From assembly GCA_022560555.1 (NCBI GenBank), contig JADFSZ010000040.1:1-11263 (forward strand): 11,263 nucleotides of DNA, in the 5' to 3' direction. The notes beneath the pieces were generated by a model that did not search any database, was not told the origin of the DNA, and saw only the letters and a list, made by a program, of their open reading frames with translations. The translations under genes were made by a program, and so were the position numbers. The stretch is from JADFSZ01 sp022560555 [NCBI: PVC group bacterium] (GTDB taxonomy: Bacteria; GCA-001730085; JADFSZ01). This document shows positions 1 through 6,683 of this stretch, one piece after another (position 1 is the stretch's first letter; every line of letters starts with the position of its first letter).

Positions 1-300
1 CTCATCATGCAAAATGGTATTTACCGCGCCAATGTTCTTCGCATCCTCACTAATCTCATCCAAAAAGGGAAGGACCTTTTCTTTATGCGGAATTGTAAGG
101 TTGACACCGCGCAAATTCCGATTTCGAATGTCTTGGATCGCGTCCGTTAATTTGTCCGGCGGAACATCAAAGGCCTCGTAGGTATAATTTAAACCTAGTT
201 TTTTAAACGCACGGTTGTGCATGGCCGGTGAAGCCGAATGGCTCACGGGATGGGCAAAAATTCCGACGGTTATTTTCTTAGAGTTGGTATCAAAAGACAT
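1..300 (-). CDS. aroE: Shikimate dehydrogenase (NADP+), N-terminal 100 residues, cut by the window edge
   Basis: The reading frame begins with ATG at 300 and runs off the left edge without a stop, giving 100 residues. Three AroE signatures are visible: the shikimate-binding HSASP (residues 21-25, the usual S-x-S pair), NLTIPHKE (67-74, with the catalytic Lys at 73), and GAVNT (91-95, with the shikimate-binding Asn at 94). The enzyme reduces 3-dehydroshikimate to shikimate in cytoplasmic aromatic amino-acid synthesis. The NADP-binding C-terminal domain lies outside the window. The start is uncertain: an in-frame ATG at 318 (adding MFYEFK) is also possible, preceded by a GGATG-like sequence, whereas ATG 300 has only a weak TGAG. 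The frame is closed by a TAA about 60 nt upstream of ATG 300. It lies 96 bp downstream of the membrane glycosyltransferase gene on the same strand, with no evident functional link. The family assignment is near certain from the motifs. Confidence 0.93.
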   Translation of the reverse strand, partial: MSFDTNSKKITVGIFAHPVSHSASPAMHNRAFKKLGLNYTYEAFDVPPDKLTDAIQDIRNRNLRGVNLTIPHKEKVLPFLDEISEDAKNIGAVNTILHDE

Positions 301-323
301 TTTAAACTCATAAAACATCACAT

Positions 324-396
324 CCGCGCTAACCCGGTTAGAATTCGGAGCGATATTTTAAAAAGCCTCTCATCCCCGATGGTGTTAAGCGCGCGG
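324..396 (-). repeat. Long-range inverted repeat in the gap before aroE
   Basis: CCGCGCTAAC (324-333) is complementary to GTTA (384-387) plus GCGCGG (391-396), giving 10 base pairs with a 3-nt bulge and a loop of about 50 nt. Inside it, 329-341 (CTAACCCGGTTAG) is a 13-bp palindrome with a one-base centre. In the minus-strand transcript the stem begins right after the stop codon of the membrane glycosyltransferase and ends just before the aroE start. There is no U-tract after it, so it does not look like an intrinsic terminator. It could be an RNA structure affecting aroE translation, an operator, or chance. Confidence 0.3.
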
Positions 397-1704
397 TTAA
401 ACAGCTTCTTTAGTTCTCCTAATCAACTTAATCTTTCTCAATATAAAGTCAACCAATATACCCGCATAAATAGCAACAACAGGATAAAAGATTATCCGAT
501 ATCGCGGACCGTCATAAAACACGAGTCCAATTAAAAATATCTGAGATGCAAGATACAAAATCAGGAGCGCGTTATACTTTGCTCGCAGTGCTAATACGAT
601 CCCGGTGACAAACGGCAAAAATAATATTTTGTAAGAAAGCATCTTTAGAGGGAAAAAGTATTCGAAATGTCTCTCATCTATTCCCAACTTTTTATACCAG
701 TCATACCAATCATCGTACGGAAGAAATGCCAAGGACATTTTCTTGACAATATACATAAGCGAATCAACCGGATGGGAGGTCAACTTAGTCTTTATATGTT
801 TCCAGTAAAAATCCGAAACATATGGTTCATATAATTCTTCATCGGAATCATACTTCAAATACCCGCTTATTTCTGAAACCAGAGGTGCGGGAAGTCCTTT
901 TTTCTCAATATCATATCTACGCCCCCCAACATCAAAATAGTTGCCGATAAAAATATTACCCGGCCCACTAGAAGTTATGGGAATAATTTTATTGTATATC
1001 TTATAGTTTCTCATTGTCCATGGGCTTAAAACTAAAAGACCGATACAAATGACATATACAGATTTTTTGACCCATATCCGCCTTTCGCGAAAGATGAGGT
1101 ACAGCACATAAAAAGGAATGAATGCCACGTTATTTGGTCTTGCTAGGCATGAGAGCATAATAAGTATCCATCCCAATACAAACAATAACTTGTTTCTAGA
1201 GTTAATTAAATCATTTTTAAATATCACCATAAATCCGGTAAAGAACAGAAAAGTTGTGAGGTTTTCTGTTAATATTGTGACCGTCGAAAAATAAGTTATT
1301 GACGAAAGGCCATAAATAATAGCAGAAATTAAGCCAACCGAACGACTACACAAGCTTTTCCCGATTTGGTATATTACAATAAGTAGCAAGGAGTTGATAA
1401 GCGCTTCGGCATATCGAACCAACTGATGATCTGGTCCGAACAATTTCCCCATACCCGCAAGAAATAACGGATAAAGAGGAGCCCGTGAGGCTCTTGGAAT
1501 ACCCGCATCATAAACAAATCCATTTCCATTCAATATATTGTTTGCTAACAACGTCAAACGCTTGGCATCATAGATTAAGCCGACGTCAGATTTTGCCACA
1601 AAAACAAATCGGCTAATCACACAAAACAGCAACAATAAGCAGCTCAATAATAGTACAAATTTATTAACGGACCAATTATTTGAATCATATTTTTTGCGCA
1701 TCAT
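397..1704 (-). CDS. Membrane glycosyltransferase, PMT_2/GT39-like (ArnT/dolichyl-phosphate-mannose mannosyltransferase type)
   Basis: The 435-residue protein has about ten hydrophobic segments: near 16-36, 101-115, 123-140, 150-163, 173-187, 193-204, 215-227, 355-372, 378-396 and 404-420. Family hallmarks are the first-loop DAKRLTLLA (46-54), RAPLYPLFLAG (74-84), a TEN acidic motif (146-148), LARPN (187-191), PWTMRNY (228-234) and the C-terminal RYRIIFYPVVAIYAG (401-415). Such enzymes transfer a sugar from a polyprenyl-phosphate donor to lipid, polysaccharide or protein on the periplasmic face of the inner membrane; the acceptor cannot be read from sequence. The two tandem ATGs at 1704 and 1701 have no Shine-Dalgarno of their own; the first overlaps the stop of a 12-codon leader ORF, so coupling is likely. 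Sample lines give about 30-35% G+C against 45-50% in neighbouring genes, suggesting horizontal acquisition. The gene is monocistronic or reads on into aroE. Confidence 0.85.
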   Translation of the reverse strand: MMRKKYDSNNWSVNKFVLLLSCLLLLFCVISRFVFVAKSDVGLIYDAKRLTLLANNILNGNGFVYDAGIPRASRAPLYPLFLAGMGKLFGPDHQLVRYAEALINSLLLIVIYQIGKSLCSRSVGLISAIIYGLSSITYFSTVTILTENLTTFLFFTGFMVIFKNDLINSRNKLLFVLGWILIMLSCLARPNNVAFIPFYVLYLIFRERRIWVKKSVYVICIGLLVLSPWTMRNYKIYNKIIPITSSGPGNIFIGNYFDVGGRRYDIEKKGLPAPLVSEISGYLKYDSDEELYEPYVSDFYWKHIKTKLTSHPVDSLMYIVKKMSLAFLPYDDWYDWYKKLGIDERHFEYFFPLKMLSYKILFLPFVTGIVLALRAKYNALLILYLASQIFLIGLVFYDGPRYRIIFYPVVAIYAGILVDFILRKIKLIRRTKEAV

Positions 1705-1742
1705 TCAGCATTGTTATACATACAAAATTCGATATCGAACAT
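1701..1742 (-). CDS. Possible 12-residue leader peptide coupled to the membrane glycosyltransferase
   Basis: A mini-ORF, MFDIEFCMYNAE, starts at ATG 1742. It is preceded by AAGGA at 1753-1749 with a 6-nt spacer, a better ribosome-binding site than anything before the downstream gene. Its TGA (1703-1701) overlaps the glycosyltransferase ATG (1704-1702) in an ATGA arrangement, the usual geometry of translational coupling. It sits immediately downstream of the candidate promoter at 1764-1792, so ribosomes entering the mRNA would meet it first. No codon run suggests amino-acid-sensing attenuation. That it is translated is inference. Confidence 0.4.
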   Translation of the reverse strand: MFDIEFCMYNNAE

Positions 1743-1763
1743 TTTTTATCCTTATCGCATGAG

Positions 1764-1792
1764 AGTCTACCATAAGCGTTTTTTGATGTAAA
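1764..1792 (-). promoter_or_regulatory. Candidate sigma-70 promoter for the membrane glycosyltransferase
   Basis: On the minus strand there is TTTACA (1792-1787), a 17-nt spacer and TAGACT (1769-1764), preceded by TGG as an extended -10. Transcription would start near 1757, a few nucleotides before the AAGGA of the leader ORF. The -35 matches the consensus at 5 of 6 positions and the -10 at 4 of 6. Confidence 0.5.
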
Positions 1793-1797
1793 CGCTT
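1774..1797. promoter_or_regulatory. Inverted repeat overlapping the -35 region (possible operator)
   Basis: AAGCGTTT (1774-1781) and AAACGCTT (1790-1797) are a perfect 8-bp inverted repeat separated by 8 bp; half-site centres lie 16 bp apart. It covers the -35 hexamer and most of the spacer of the candidate promoter. That is a good position for a repressor. No regulator gene is in the window to name. Confidence 0.4.
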
Positions 1798-1811
1798 CAC
1801 ATGACAAAACA

Positions 1812-1845
1812 TAAAAAAAGCCTCCGGAAAAATCCGGAGGCTTTT
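1812..1845 (-). terminator. Rho-independent terminator of the porin gene
   Basis: AAAAGCCTCCGGA (1816-1828) pairs perfectly with TCCGGAGGCTTTT (1833-1845) around a 4-nt loop, with a GC-rich core. On the minus strand the hairpin is followed by a run of seven T. It lies 22 bp past the porin stop codon. On the plus strand the T-run is short, so it acts mainly in the minus direction. Confidence 0.92.
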
Positions 1846-1867
1846 AGACTGCTTTTTAGATCGTTAC

Positions 1868-3406
1868 TTAGAACGCAACATTGACGCTGTATTCGAAGTA
1901 ATACGCTTCATCATTGTTACTGTCGCCGAGACCACTGGCAACCGCTGAGCCCGGAAAGTAGGCAGCTCCACGCCACTGGAACTGAACATCTTCCGTGTAG
2001 TCATAGATCAGTACGACGTCGATCTCATCGCCCATATCCTCATCATCTGTATAGGCATAATACAGACCCGTATCTGTCTGATAGAGACGTGCAACATCGT
2101 TGGACAGGGGTTCATCCAGCCAGAAGTGATAGTAGTCAACCGCAATGGTGAGTACTTCGGTCGGCATGAATGAGAAGAATGCATTTATGATGTGACCGTT
2201 ACTGGCAGCACCCATGTTCGGACCGCCGGCAATGTTGTCATAAATGATTCCTTGGGTCTGATGTTCATACATCGGATCCCAACCGTTATGCTTTCCTGTC
2301 ACGTCATTGAATTCATGACCTTCATAGAACGTGTACTGCAGACCAAAGTTCGGCTGATAAGGATTGTCCCACGTGTAGTCGAGACTCACTTGAGCCGCCA
2401 AAGCGCTTTGGTCATCATTCCTGTAAACTATTCCACCAACAGGGCCTATCTGTGCCACAGCATCATCGTTCCAGTCACCGACCTGATAAGCAATTTCACC
2501 GTTGAAGTACAGATTTTCATCAATCGGATAAATAGAGCCTTCAGCCCGTACGCCAAGCGTCACAATCTGGCGGTCGAAGGAGGATTCCTGGTTGTTGTTA
2601 TTCCCCGCGGACCCACCATCACCAAGACGGCTTGTCAGTTCGTTGAATTCACTGTTAGCGCCAGTCGCAAAACCCACATTTCCTCTATTCTGGTACCAGA
2701 CATAGGCTTCACCAATCCAGTCGTTAGAGAAAATATAGTTTACGTTTGTACCGATGATCCATTCATCTTCACCGGATAAGCCTATAGACATTCTTTCCTC
2801 TTCAATCATCGCGAACACAATGTCGATTGTGAGAGGATCGAAGTCCAGGATATAACGGGTCGCGTTGAACGCCAATTTGCGATCCAATTCATCGCTATCG
2901 GTATCACTCGCGTTACCTACGTTATCCCCGATAATGAATTCGTTGCCATAGTGAAGTTCCTGACGGCCGATAATCATGGTGAGATAGGAAAACCAGAATT
3001 CACTGATTTCCACCCACGCAAGATCGATTTCGACATTATAATCTTCACCATCCCTATCCAGCGCCGATGACCCACCTACGTTGCTGACACCGTCAACGTT
3101 ATTGGAAGCAACATCAATACCCCAAACAAAGTCAGCAATGATACGAATCATCGCACGCACATTGTCTGTGAGGTCAGCCTGGACATAGATACGAGCCCGT
3201 GTTTCAATCCATTGATCCGTATCTCCCTGAATAGCGTTTAAAGAAGGCGTGCCGCTGGCGTTAGCACGATCCAGGTCGTAGTTGTTTCTTAGGCGATAAG
3301 CTGTGCGGATATCACCGCCAACTTTCACATTTTGAACTTCAGCGTAAGCTGCGCTACACATAGCCACAACCAACACCAAGGCTCCTAGAATCGCTAATTT
3401 CTTCAT
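1868..3406 (-). CDS. Outer-membrane beta-barrel porin, alginate-export (AlgE-like) type
   Basis: The 512-residue product has a type I signal peptide: basic MKK, a hydrophobic core at 4-17 and a predicted cut after AYA at residue 22. The mature part alternates polar and hydrophobic residues in strand-length segments and ends in ...YSVNVAF, the C-terminal aromatic read by the BAM machinery. GRQELHYGNEFIIGDN (147-162) and the strand before it (VEIDLAWVEI, 125-134) match the alginate-export porin family pattern (GRQ-x-L-x-YG-x-E). Such porins pass solutes or polysaccharides; the actual substrate cannot be inferred. ATG 3406 is preceded by AAGGAGT at a 4-nt spacing, a strong ribosome site typical of an abundant protein. 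It is monocistronic, with a terminator 22 bp after the stop. Its likely promoter is either unrecognised near 3420-3540 or the strong one at 3713-3740, about 300 nt upstream. Composition is near the window average, unlike the AT-rich gene downstream. Confidence 0.85.
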   Translation of the reverse strand: MKKLAILGALVLVVAMCSAAYAEVQNVKVGGDIRTAYRLRNNYDLDRANASGTPSLNAIQGDTDQWIETRARIYVQADLTDNVRAMIRIIADFVWGIDVASNNVDGVSNVGGSSALDRDGEDYNVEIDLAWVEISEFWFSYLTMIIGRQELHYGNEFIIGDNVGNASDTDSDELDRKLAFNATRYILDFDPLTIDIVFAMIEEERMSIGLSGEDEWIIGTNVNYIFSNDWIGEAYVWYQNRGNVGFATGANSEFNELTSRLGDGGSAGNNNNQESSFDRQIVTLGVRAEGSIYPIDENLYFNGEIAYQVGDWNDDAVAQIGPVGGIVYRNDDQSALAAQVSLDYTWDNPYQPNFGLQYTFYEGHEFNDVTGKHNGWDPMYEHQTQGIIYDNIAGGPNMGAASNGHIINAFFSFMPTEVLTIAVDYYHFWLDEPLSNDVARLYQTDTGLYYAYTDDEDMGDEIDVVLIYDYTEDVQFQWRGAAYFPGSAVASGLGDSNNDEAYYFEYSVNVAF

Positions 3407-3448
3407 ATGTACTCCTTAGATTTTATATTCAAATTCTCTGCAAGATTC

Positions 3449-3467
3449 GAGACAGATCATCCGTCTC
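3449..3467 (-). promoter_or_regulatory. Hairpin/palindrome in the porin leader
   Basis: GAGACAGATCATCCGTCTC is a 19-bp inverted repeat with one imperfect pair. On the minus-strand RNA that pair is a G-U wobble; on the plus strand it is an A-C mismatch. It therefore folds better as RNA in the porin direction: about 8 bp with a tight loop, some 40 nt before the porin ATG. Alternatively it is a DNA operator. Confidence 0.35.
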
Positions 3468-3536
3468 TTGACAACGTTTTAGGAGTGTTGTTCTCTTGCA
3501 AAGAGCGTATTTTTTTTATTTGTATATATTAAACAC

Positions 3537-3706
3537 GTGTGAAGCACCGACCAAGGCCCTTCGGCGTTATTGAGAAATGTTTTACCCCCCCCCTTCTTTG
3601 GTCAAGATTTGTCCACCCACCTGTGTCTAAGACAAAGTTCCAACGACCAAGCTTCTATCGTTTCCCACATCTCGATTGCAAGGCATGCTTGCCATCGATT
3701 TCAAGT
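3537..3706 (-). ncRNA. Structured RNA of about 170 nt: 6S-like small RNA or structured porin leader
   Basis: Downstream of a near-consensus minus-strand promoter, the sequence folds as a long interrupted rod. The apical part pairs TTTGTC (3608-3613) with GACAAA (3631-3636) and TTGGTC (3598-3603) with GACCAA (3645-3650). A large internal bubble follows (about 3581-3597 against 3651-3666). Then GAGA/TGT (3572-3580) pairs with ACATCTC (3667-3673). Further out, 3540-3556 can pair in pieces with 3684-3703, using G-U pairs on the minus strand. Closing stem, central bubble and apical stem-loop is the general architecture of 6S RNA, the RNA polymerase inhibitor. However, two weak pairs (3571/3674 and 3597/3651) fit better on the plus strand, and 3674-3700 can instead form a local hairpin. 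I see no conserved primary-sequence 6S signature and no terminator before the porin. A porin 5' leader of about 300 nt, or a processed RNA, are equal alternatives. No protein gene lies in 3407-3908. Confidence 0.4.
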
Positions 3707-3712
3707 AGGGCT

Positions 3713-3740
3713 ATTATACGGAAACGGATGCACTTGTCAA
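3713..3740 (-). promoter_or_regulatory. Near-consensus sigma-70 promoter driving the structured RNA/porin leader
   Basis: Minus strand: TTGACA (3740-3735), 16-nt spacer, TATAAT (3718-3713). Both hexamers are perfect. Transcription would begin near A3706. This is the strongest promoter-like sequence in the window and implies heavy expression of whatever lies downstream. Confidence 0.75.
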
Positions 3741-3787
3741 TCCATTTTGCCGAAGAAAGCCCCTGAGTTTCAATCCAAAATTTAGTA

Positions 3788-3850
3788 TAAGTTTATTGTA
3801 AGTGTATATAAAGAAATCTATTATACCTAATATCTTTATTATAAGTATAT
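3788..3850 (+). repeat. Three direct TAAGTNTAT repeats upstream of the RND gene promoter
   Basis: TAAGTTTAT (3788-3796), TAAGTGTAT (3799-3807) and TAAGTATAT (3842-3850) occur in the AT-rich stretch between the two divergent promoters. The first two are spaced by 11 bp, one helical turn; the third ends 11 bp before the -35 of the RND promoter. They could be activator sites, or chance in very AT-rich DNA. Confidence 0.25.
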
Positions 3851-3861
3851 TAAAGCTTTTA

Positions 3862-3890
3862 TTGCTCTTACGCCTAAAAAATGGTATCTT
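3862..3890 (+). promoter_or_regulatory. Candidate extended -10 promoter for the RND exporter gene
   Basis: TTGCTC (3862-3867), 17-nt spacer, TATCTT (3885-3890), with TGG directly before the -10. The start would fall near 3897, leaving a leader of only about 12 nt that contains the AAGGAA ribosome site at 3898-3903. Confidence 0.5.
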
Positions 3891-3908
3891 AGGTCGCAAG
3901 GAACCATT

Positions 3909-6683
3909 ATGAGCACGCAGAGTCTTTTAAGCACATTTTACAAAAAACTAGCCAAAAAAATAACCCTTTTCCCCTGGCGTATGCTCCTTGTGAGTCTCTT
4001 TTTAGTCATCGTGTGCCTGATATACACAGGTAAAAATCTCACGTTCAAAACCTCACGCGCGGATCTCTCAGACCCGACATATCCGGCTTCCAAACTGTAT
4101 CGGGCCTATTTAGAGGATTTCCGCCCAAGCGAAGCTCTCGTTGTGATGGCACAATCACCTCACCCGGGCGTCAACCAACAAGTCATCGAATTTATCGCGA
4201 CGGCGCTTAATGAGTATCCGAGTCTTTATGAGGGTATCTTCTATAAAGTTTCCTTTGACTTCCTCAAAGGCCGGGAACTCCAGTATGCCGATTTAGAAAA
4301 AATCAAAAAGATTGAAGAAACACTCTACGATTTAAAAAACCTGAGCCCCTTGCCGAACACGTCCATCCAATTAGAAGATTGGCTCTACAGCATTTCAGTT
4401 GGATTCGACCTGACTAAACTAAAGAAAAAAGGCATTAATCCCCAAGAATGGAAAGATCTTGATGGATTCGGCCGTTACTTGGGGCACGTCAACAACTACT
4501 TAAAGCGAGAAAACTTTACCCCGCCTCCAAAAACATTTTTCCCGTCAAATGATTTAGATGCCTCATTCTTTTCTTCTCCGGAATTGCCCAAGGACCTGGC
4601 CAAGACCCAATACAACACACTGTCTGACGGACGCATCTATTTACTTCTCACTTCTCCCATCGCTCAAGACAAGGGTTTCGATCCGTTTAAGAACCCCATC
4701 GAAACCTTACAAGCGATCATAACGGAGGCCCACTTAAAATTCCCCGATGTCGACATCGGCCTCACCGGAGAGCCTATTTTGGACAGCGATGAAATTCGTC
4801 TCAGCCGGTCAGACGGGACCAAAGCCGCCGTGATTTCTTTCGTAGTGATCATTCTCATATTTATTATTGGCTTCCGTGAGATTTTAAAACCTCTTCTTGT
4901 CACGGTATTCCTTGTCATGGCGATTATTTTATCTCTTGGATGGGCGACACTCGCGATTGGACATTTAAATATTTTGACGGTCGCCTTTGTCAGCATGCTC
5001 TTAGGCCTCGGGATTGATTACGGCATCCATCTCTTAGGGCGTTTTCAGGAAGAGCGTTACATTCACAACAAATCGTTTCAACAATCCATAGAGGTCGCCC
5101 TGTCAAAAACAGGTGTGGGCGTGACTGAAGGCGCGATCACAACTTCAGTGGCATTTTTTTGTATGATGATTTCCGATTTTCGGGGCATTCAGGAGTTAGG
5201 CATTATTACGGGCGGAGGTATTCTCCTGATAGCGCTTGTCATGCTGATTTTCATGCCTTCCGGCTTATGTCTTTTAGACAAATGGACCCATAAAAAACAT
5301 AAATCCCTGCAACATCCTCAAAAATTGGTTCTTGAATTTCACACGTCACCAAAACAAAAACCTTCTTTGGTCTGGGGGGCTTGCGTTATCCTTATTCTTG
5401 GGATCGTCCTTTTTGGCTGGGGCCTTCGACAGGCCCAAAACGTCAAAATTGATTACAATCTGCTCAATCTTCAGGACGCTTCTCTTGATTCTGTGAAATA
5501 TGAGCACATCCTCGCCCAAGAGAACGCGTCCAGCACGATGTTTGCCGTAGCCAAAGCAAAAAACAAAGCGGAAGCCAAAAGCAAAACAGACAAATTCAAG
5601 AATTTATCCGTTGTTCGTGACGTAATCAATCTTTATGAGCTTTTCCCGGATCAACTAAACGAAAAAACGCCTTTGATCAAGAATATCCGTTCTCTCGCGC
5701 ATGATCCCGCGATCAAAGCTTTTCAAAACCAATATCCGGTCAAAATGACATTTCTGAAGAAAACCCTTCAAAAACTCACAAAGAGAATAAAACTGATCCT
5801 GAATCACGGGGATGATCTTTCGCACAAAGAGGCACTGATCCTGCAAAATCTTTCAAGACAGGTTCAGACACTTAAAACACGCGTTGAACTCGACTCCTTA
5901 GCCGAAACAAAATTGAACACGTTAAACAATGTTCGCGGCAAATGGATAGAAGACCAACTCAGCTTCCTTCAGAATCAATCCGACACTCCCCTGGAGATTA
6001 AGGACCTTCCGGAATCTCTTCAAAACAGGTATTTTAGTCGTGACGGGAGCATTATTTTAGAGGTTTATCCCAATACGAATATTTGGGAGCGGGAAAATTT
6101 GGAAGACTTTGTTCTGCAGATAAGAACTGTCGATCCGGATACGATCGGAACCCCCGTTCTCAATTATGACTTTATTCGGATCATTATGCGGGGTTTTCGC
6201 CAAACAGCCATCTGGGCCGGGTTGGCGATTTTTGTGATTGTCTTTTTACAGTTTCGATCTTTCCTTCTAACAGCGTTGGCTTTTTTCCCTCTCCTGTTCG
6301 GACTTTCATGGAGTGTCGGGATGATGTCGCTGTTCAATATCCCGCTCAATCCGGCAAACATTATGGTTTTACCTCTTGTAATCGGCGTCGGCATTGATAA
6401 CGGGATTCATATTGTTCACCGGTTTCACGAATCCCGGTGGCGCTCTATTTTTCAGGGCAGCACGGGGCGATGTGTCTTGATTTCGTGTCTCACCACAATG
6501 GCAGGTTTCGCGTCGTTGAATATCGCCCATCATCGCGGCCTGGCAAGCATCGGCCTCTTAATGTGTATCTCCATCGGCGCAATATTAGTCGCCTCGCTTA
6601 CGGTATTGCCTGCTTGTTTATCGGTTCTGAACGCAGCCGCAAGTAAAAAATCAGGCCAACAAAAAATCGTTAATAAAAGTTAA
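3909..6683 (+). CDS. RND-superfamily exporter with two MMPL domains (HpnN/Patched-like)
   Basis: The 924-residue protein has the duplicated RND plan: TM1 near 24-41, a periplasmic loop 42-304, a TM2-6 block near 305-455, TM7 near 487-507, a second loop 508-765 and a TM8-12 block near 766-905. Each half carries the central-helix motif with the acidic residue expected to relay protons: GLGIDYGIHL (366-375, D370) and GVGIDNGIHI (826-835, D830). This looks like the MMPL branch that moves lipids or hydrophobic molecules, most like hopanoid-associated HpnN; no hopanoid gene is here, so the cargo is unknown. The second loop has a charged, probably helical stretch (about 550-690) rich in K, E, L and Q, possibly coiled coil. 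ATG 3909 follows AAGGAA by 5 nt. It is the only plus-strand gene, has its own promoter, and its TAA overlaps the stop of the convergent DUF3108 gene. No membrane-fusion or outer-membrane partner is encoded beside it. Confidence 0.88.
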   Translation: MSTQSLLSTFYKKLAKKITLFPWRMLLVSLFLVIVCLIYTGKNLTFKTSRADLSDPTYPASKLYRAYLEDFRPSEALVVMAQSPHPGVNQQVIEFIATALNEYPSLYEGIFYKVSFDFLKGRELQYADLEKIKKIEETLYDLKNLSPLPNTSIQLEDWLYSISVGFDLTKLKKKGINPQEWKDLDGFGRYLGHVNNYLKRENFTPPPKTFFPSNDLDASFFSSPELPKDLAKTQYNTLSDGRIYLLLTSPIAQDKGFDPFKNPIETLQAIITEAHLKFPDVDIGLTGEPILDSDEIRLSRSDGTKAAVISFVVIILIFIIGFREILKPLLVTVFLVMAIILSLGWATLAIGHLNILTVAFVSMLLGLGIDYGIHLLGRFQEERYIHNKSFQQSIEVALSKTGVGVTEGAITTSVAFFCMMISDFRGIQELGIITGGGILLIALVMLIFMPSGLCLLDKWTHKKHKSLQHPQKLVLEFHTSPKQKPSLVWGACVILILGIVLFGWGLRQAQNVKIDYNLLNLQDASLDSVKYEHILAQENASSTMFAVAKAKNKAEAKSKTDKFKNLSVVRDVINLYELFPDQLNEKTPLIKNIRSLAHDPAIKAFQNQYPVKMTFLKKTLQKLTKRIKLILNHGDDLSHKEALILQNLSRQVQTLKTRVELDSLAETKLNTLNNVRGKWIEDQLSFLQNQSDTPLEIKDLPESLQNRYFSRDGSIILEVYPNTNIWERENLEDFVLQIRTVDPDTIGTPVLNYDFIRIIMRGFRQTAIWAGLAIFVIVFLQFRSFLLTALAFFPLLFGLSWSVGMMSLFNIPLNPANIMVLPLVIGVGIDNGIHIVHRFHESRWRSIFQGSTGRCVLISCLTTMAGFASLNIAHHRGLASIGLLMCISIGAILVASLTVLPACLSVLNAAASKKSGQQKIVNKS

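Noticed and set aside
2192-2779. 195-codon open frame on the plus strand
   Set aside because: It lies wholly antisense to the porin gene, which has a signal peptide, family motifs and a strong ribosome site. The translation has no recognisable domain.
3493-3516. CTCTT-GCA-AAGAG hairpin followed by a T-run on the plus strand, considered as a terminator
   Set aside because: The stem is only 5 bp with a 3-nt loop, and no plus-strand gene lies upstream for it to terminate.
3539-3785. Two overlapping plus-strand frames of 71-75 codons
   Set aside because: They cover the structured non-coding stretch, include the C9 run, have no good ribosome site, and translate to low-complexity sequence unlike any family I know.
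3714-3899. 61-codon minus-strand frame opening with TTG
   Set aside because: It lies in AT-rich promoter DNA, overlaps both the strong minus promoter and the RND promoter, and has no ribosome site. It reads as noise.
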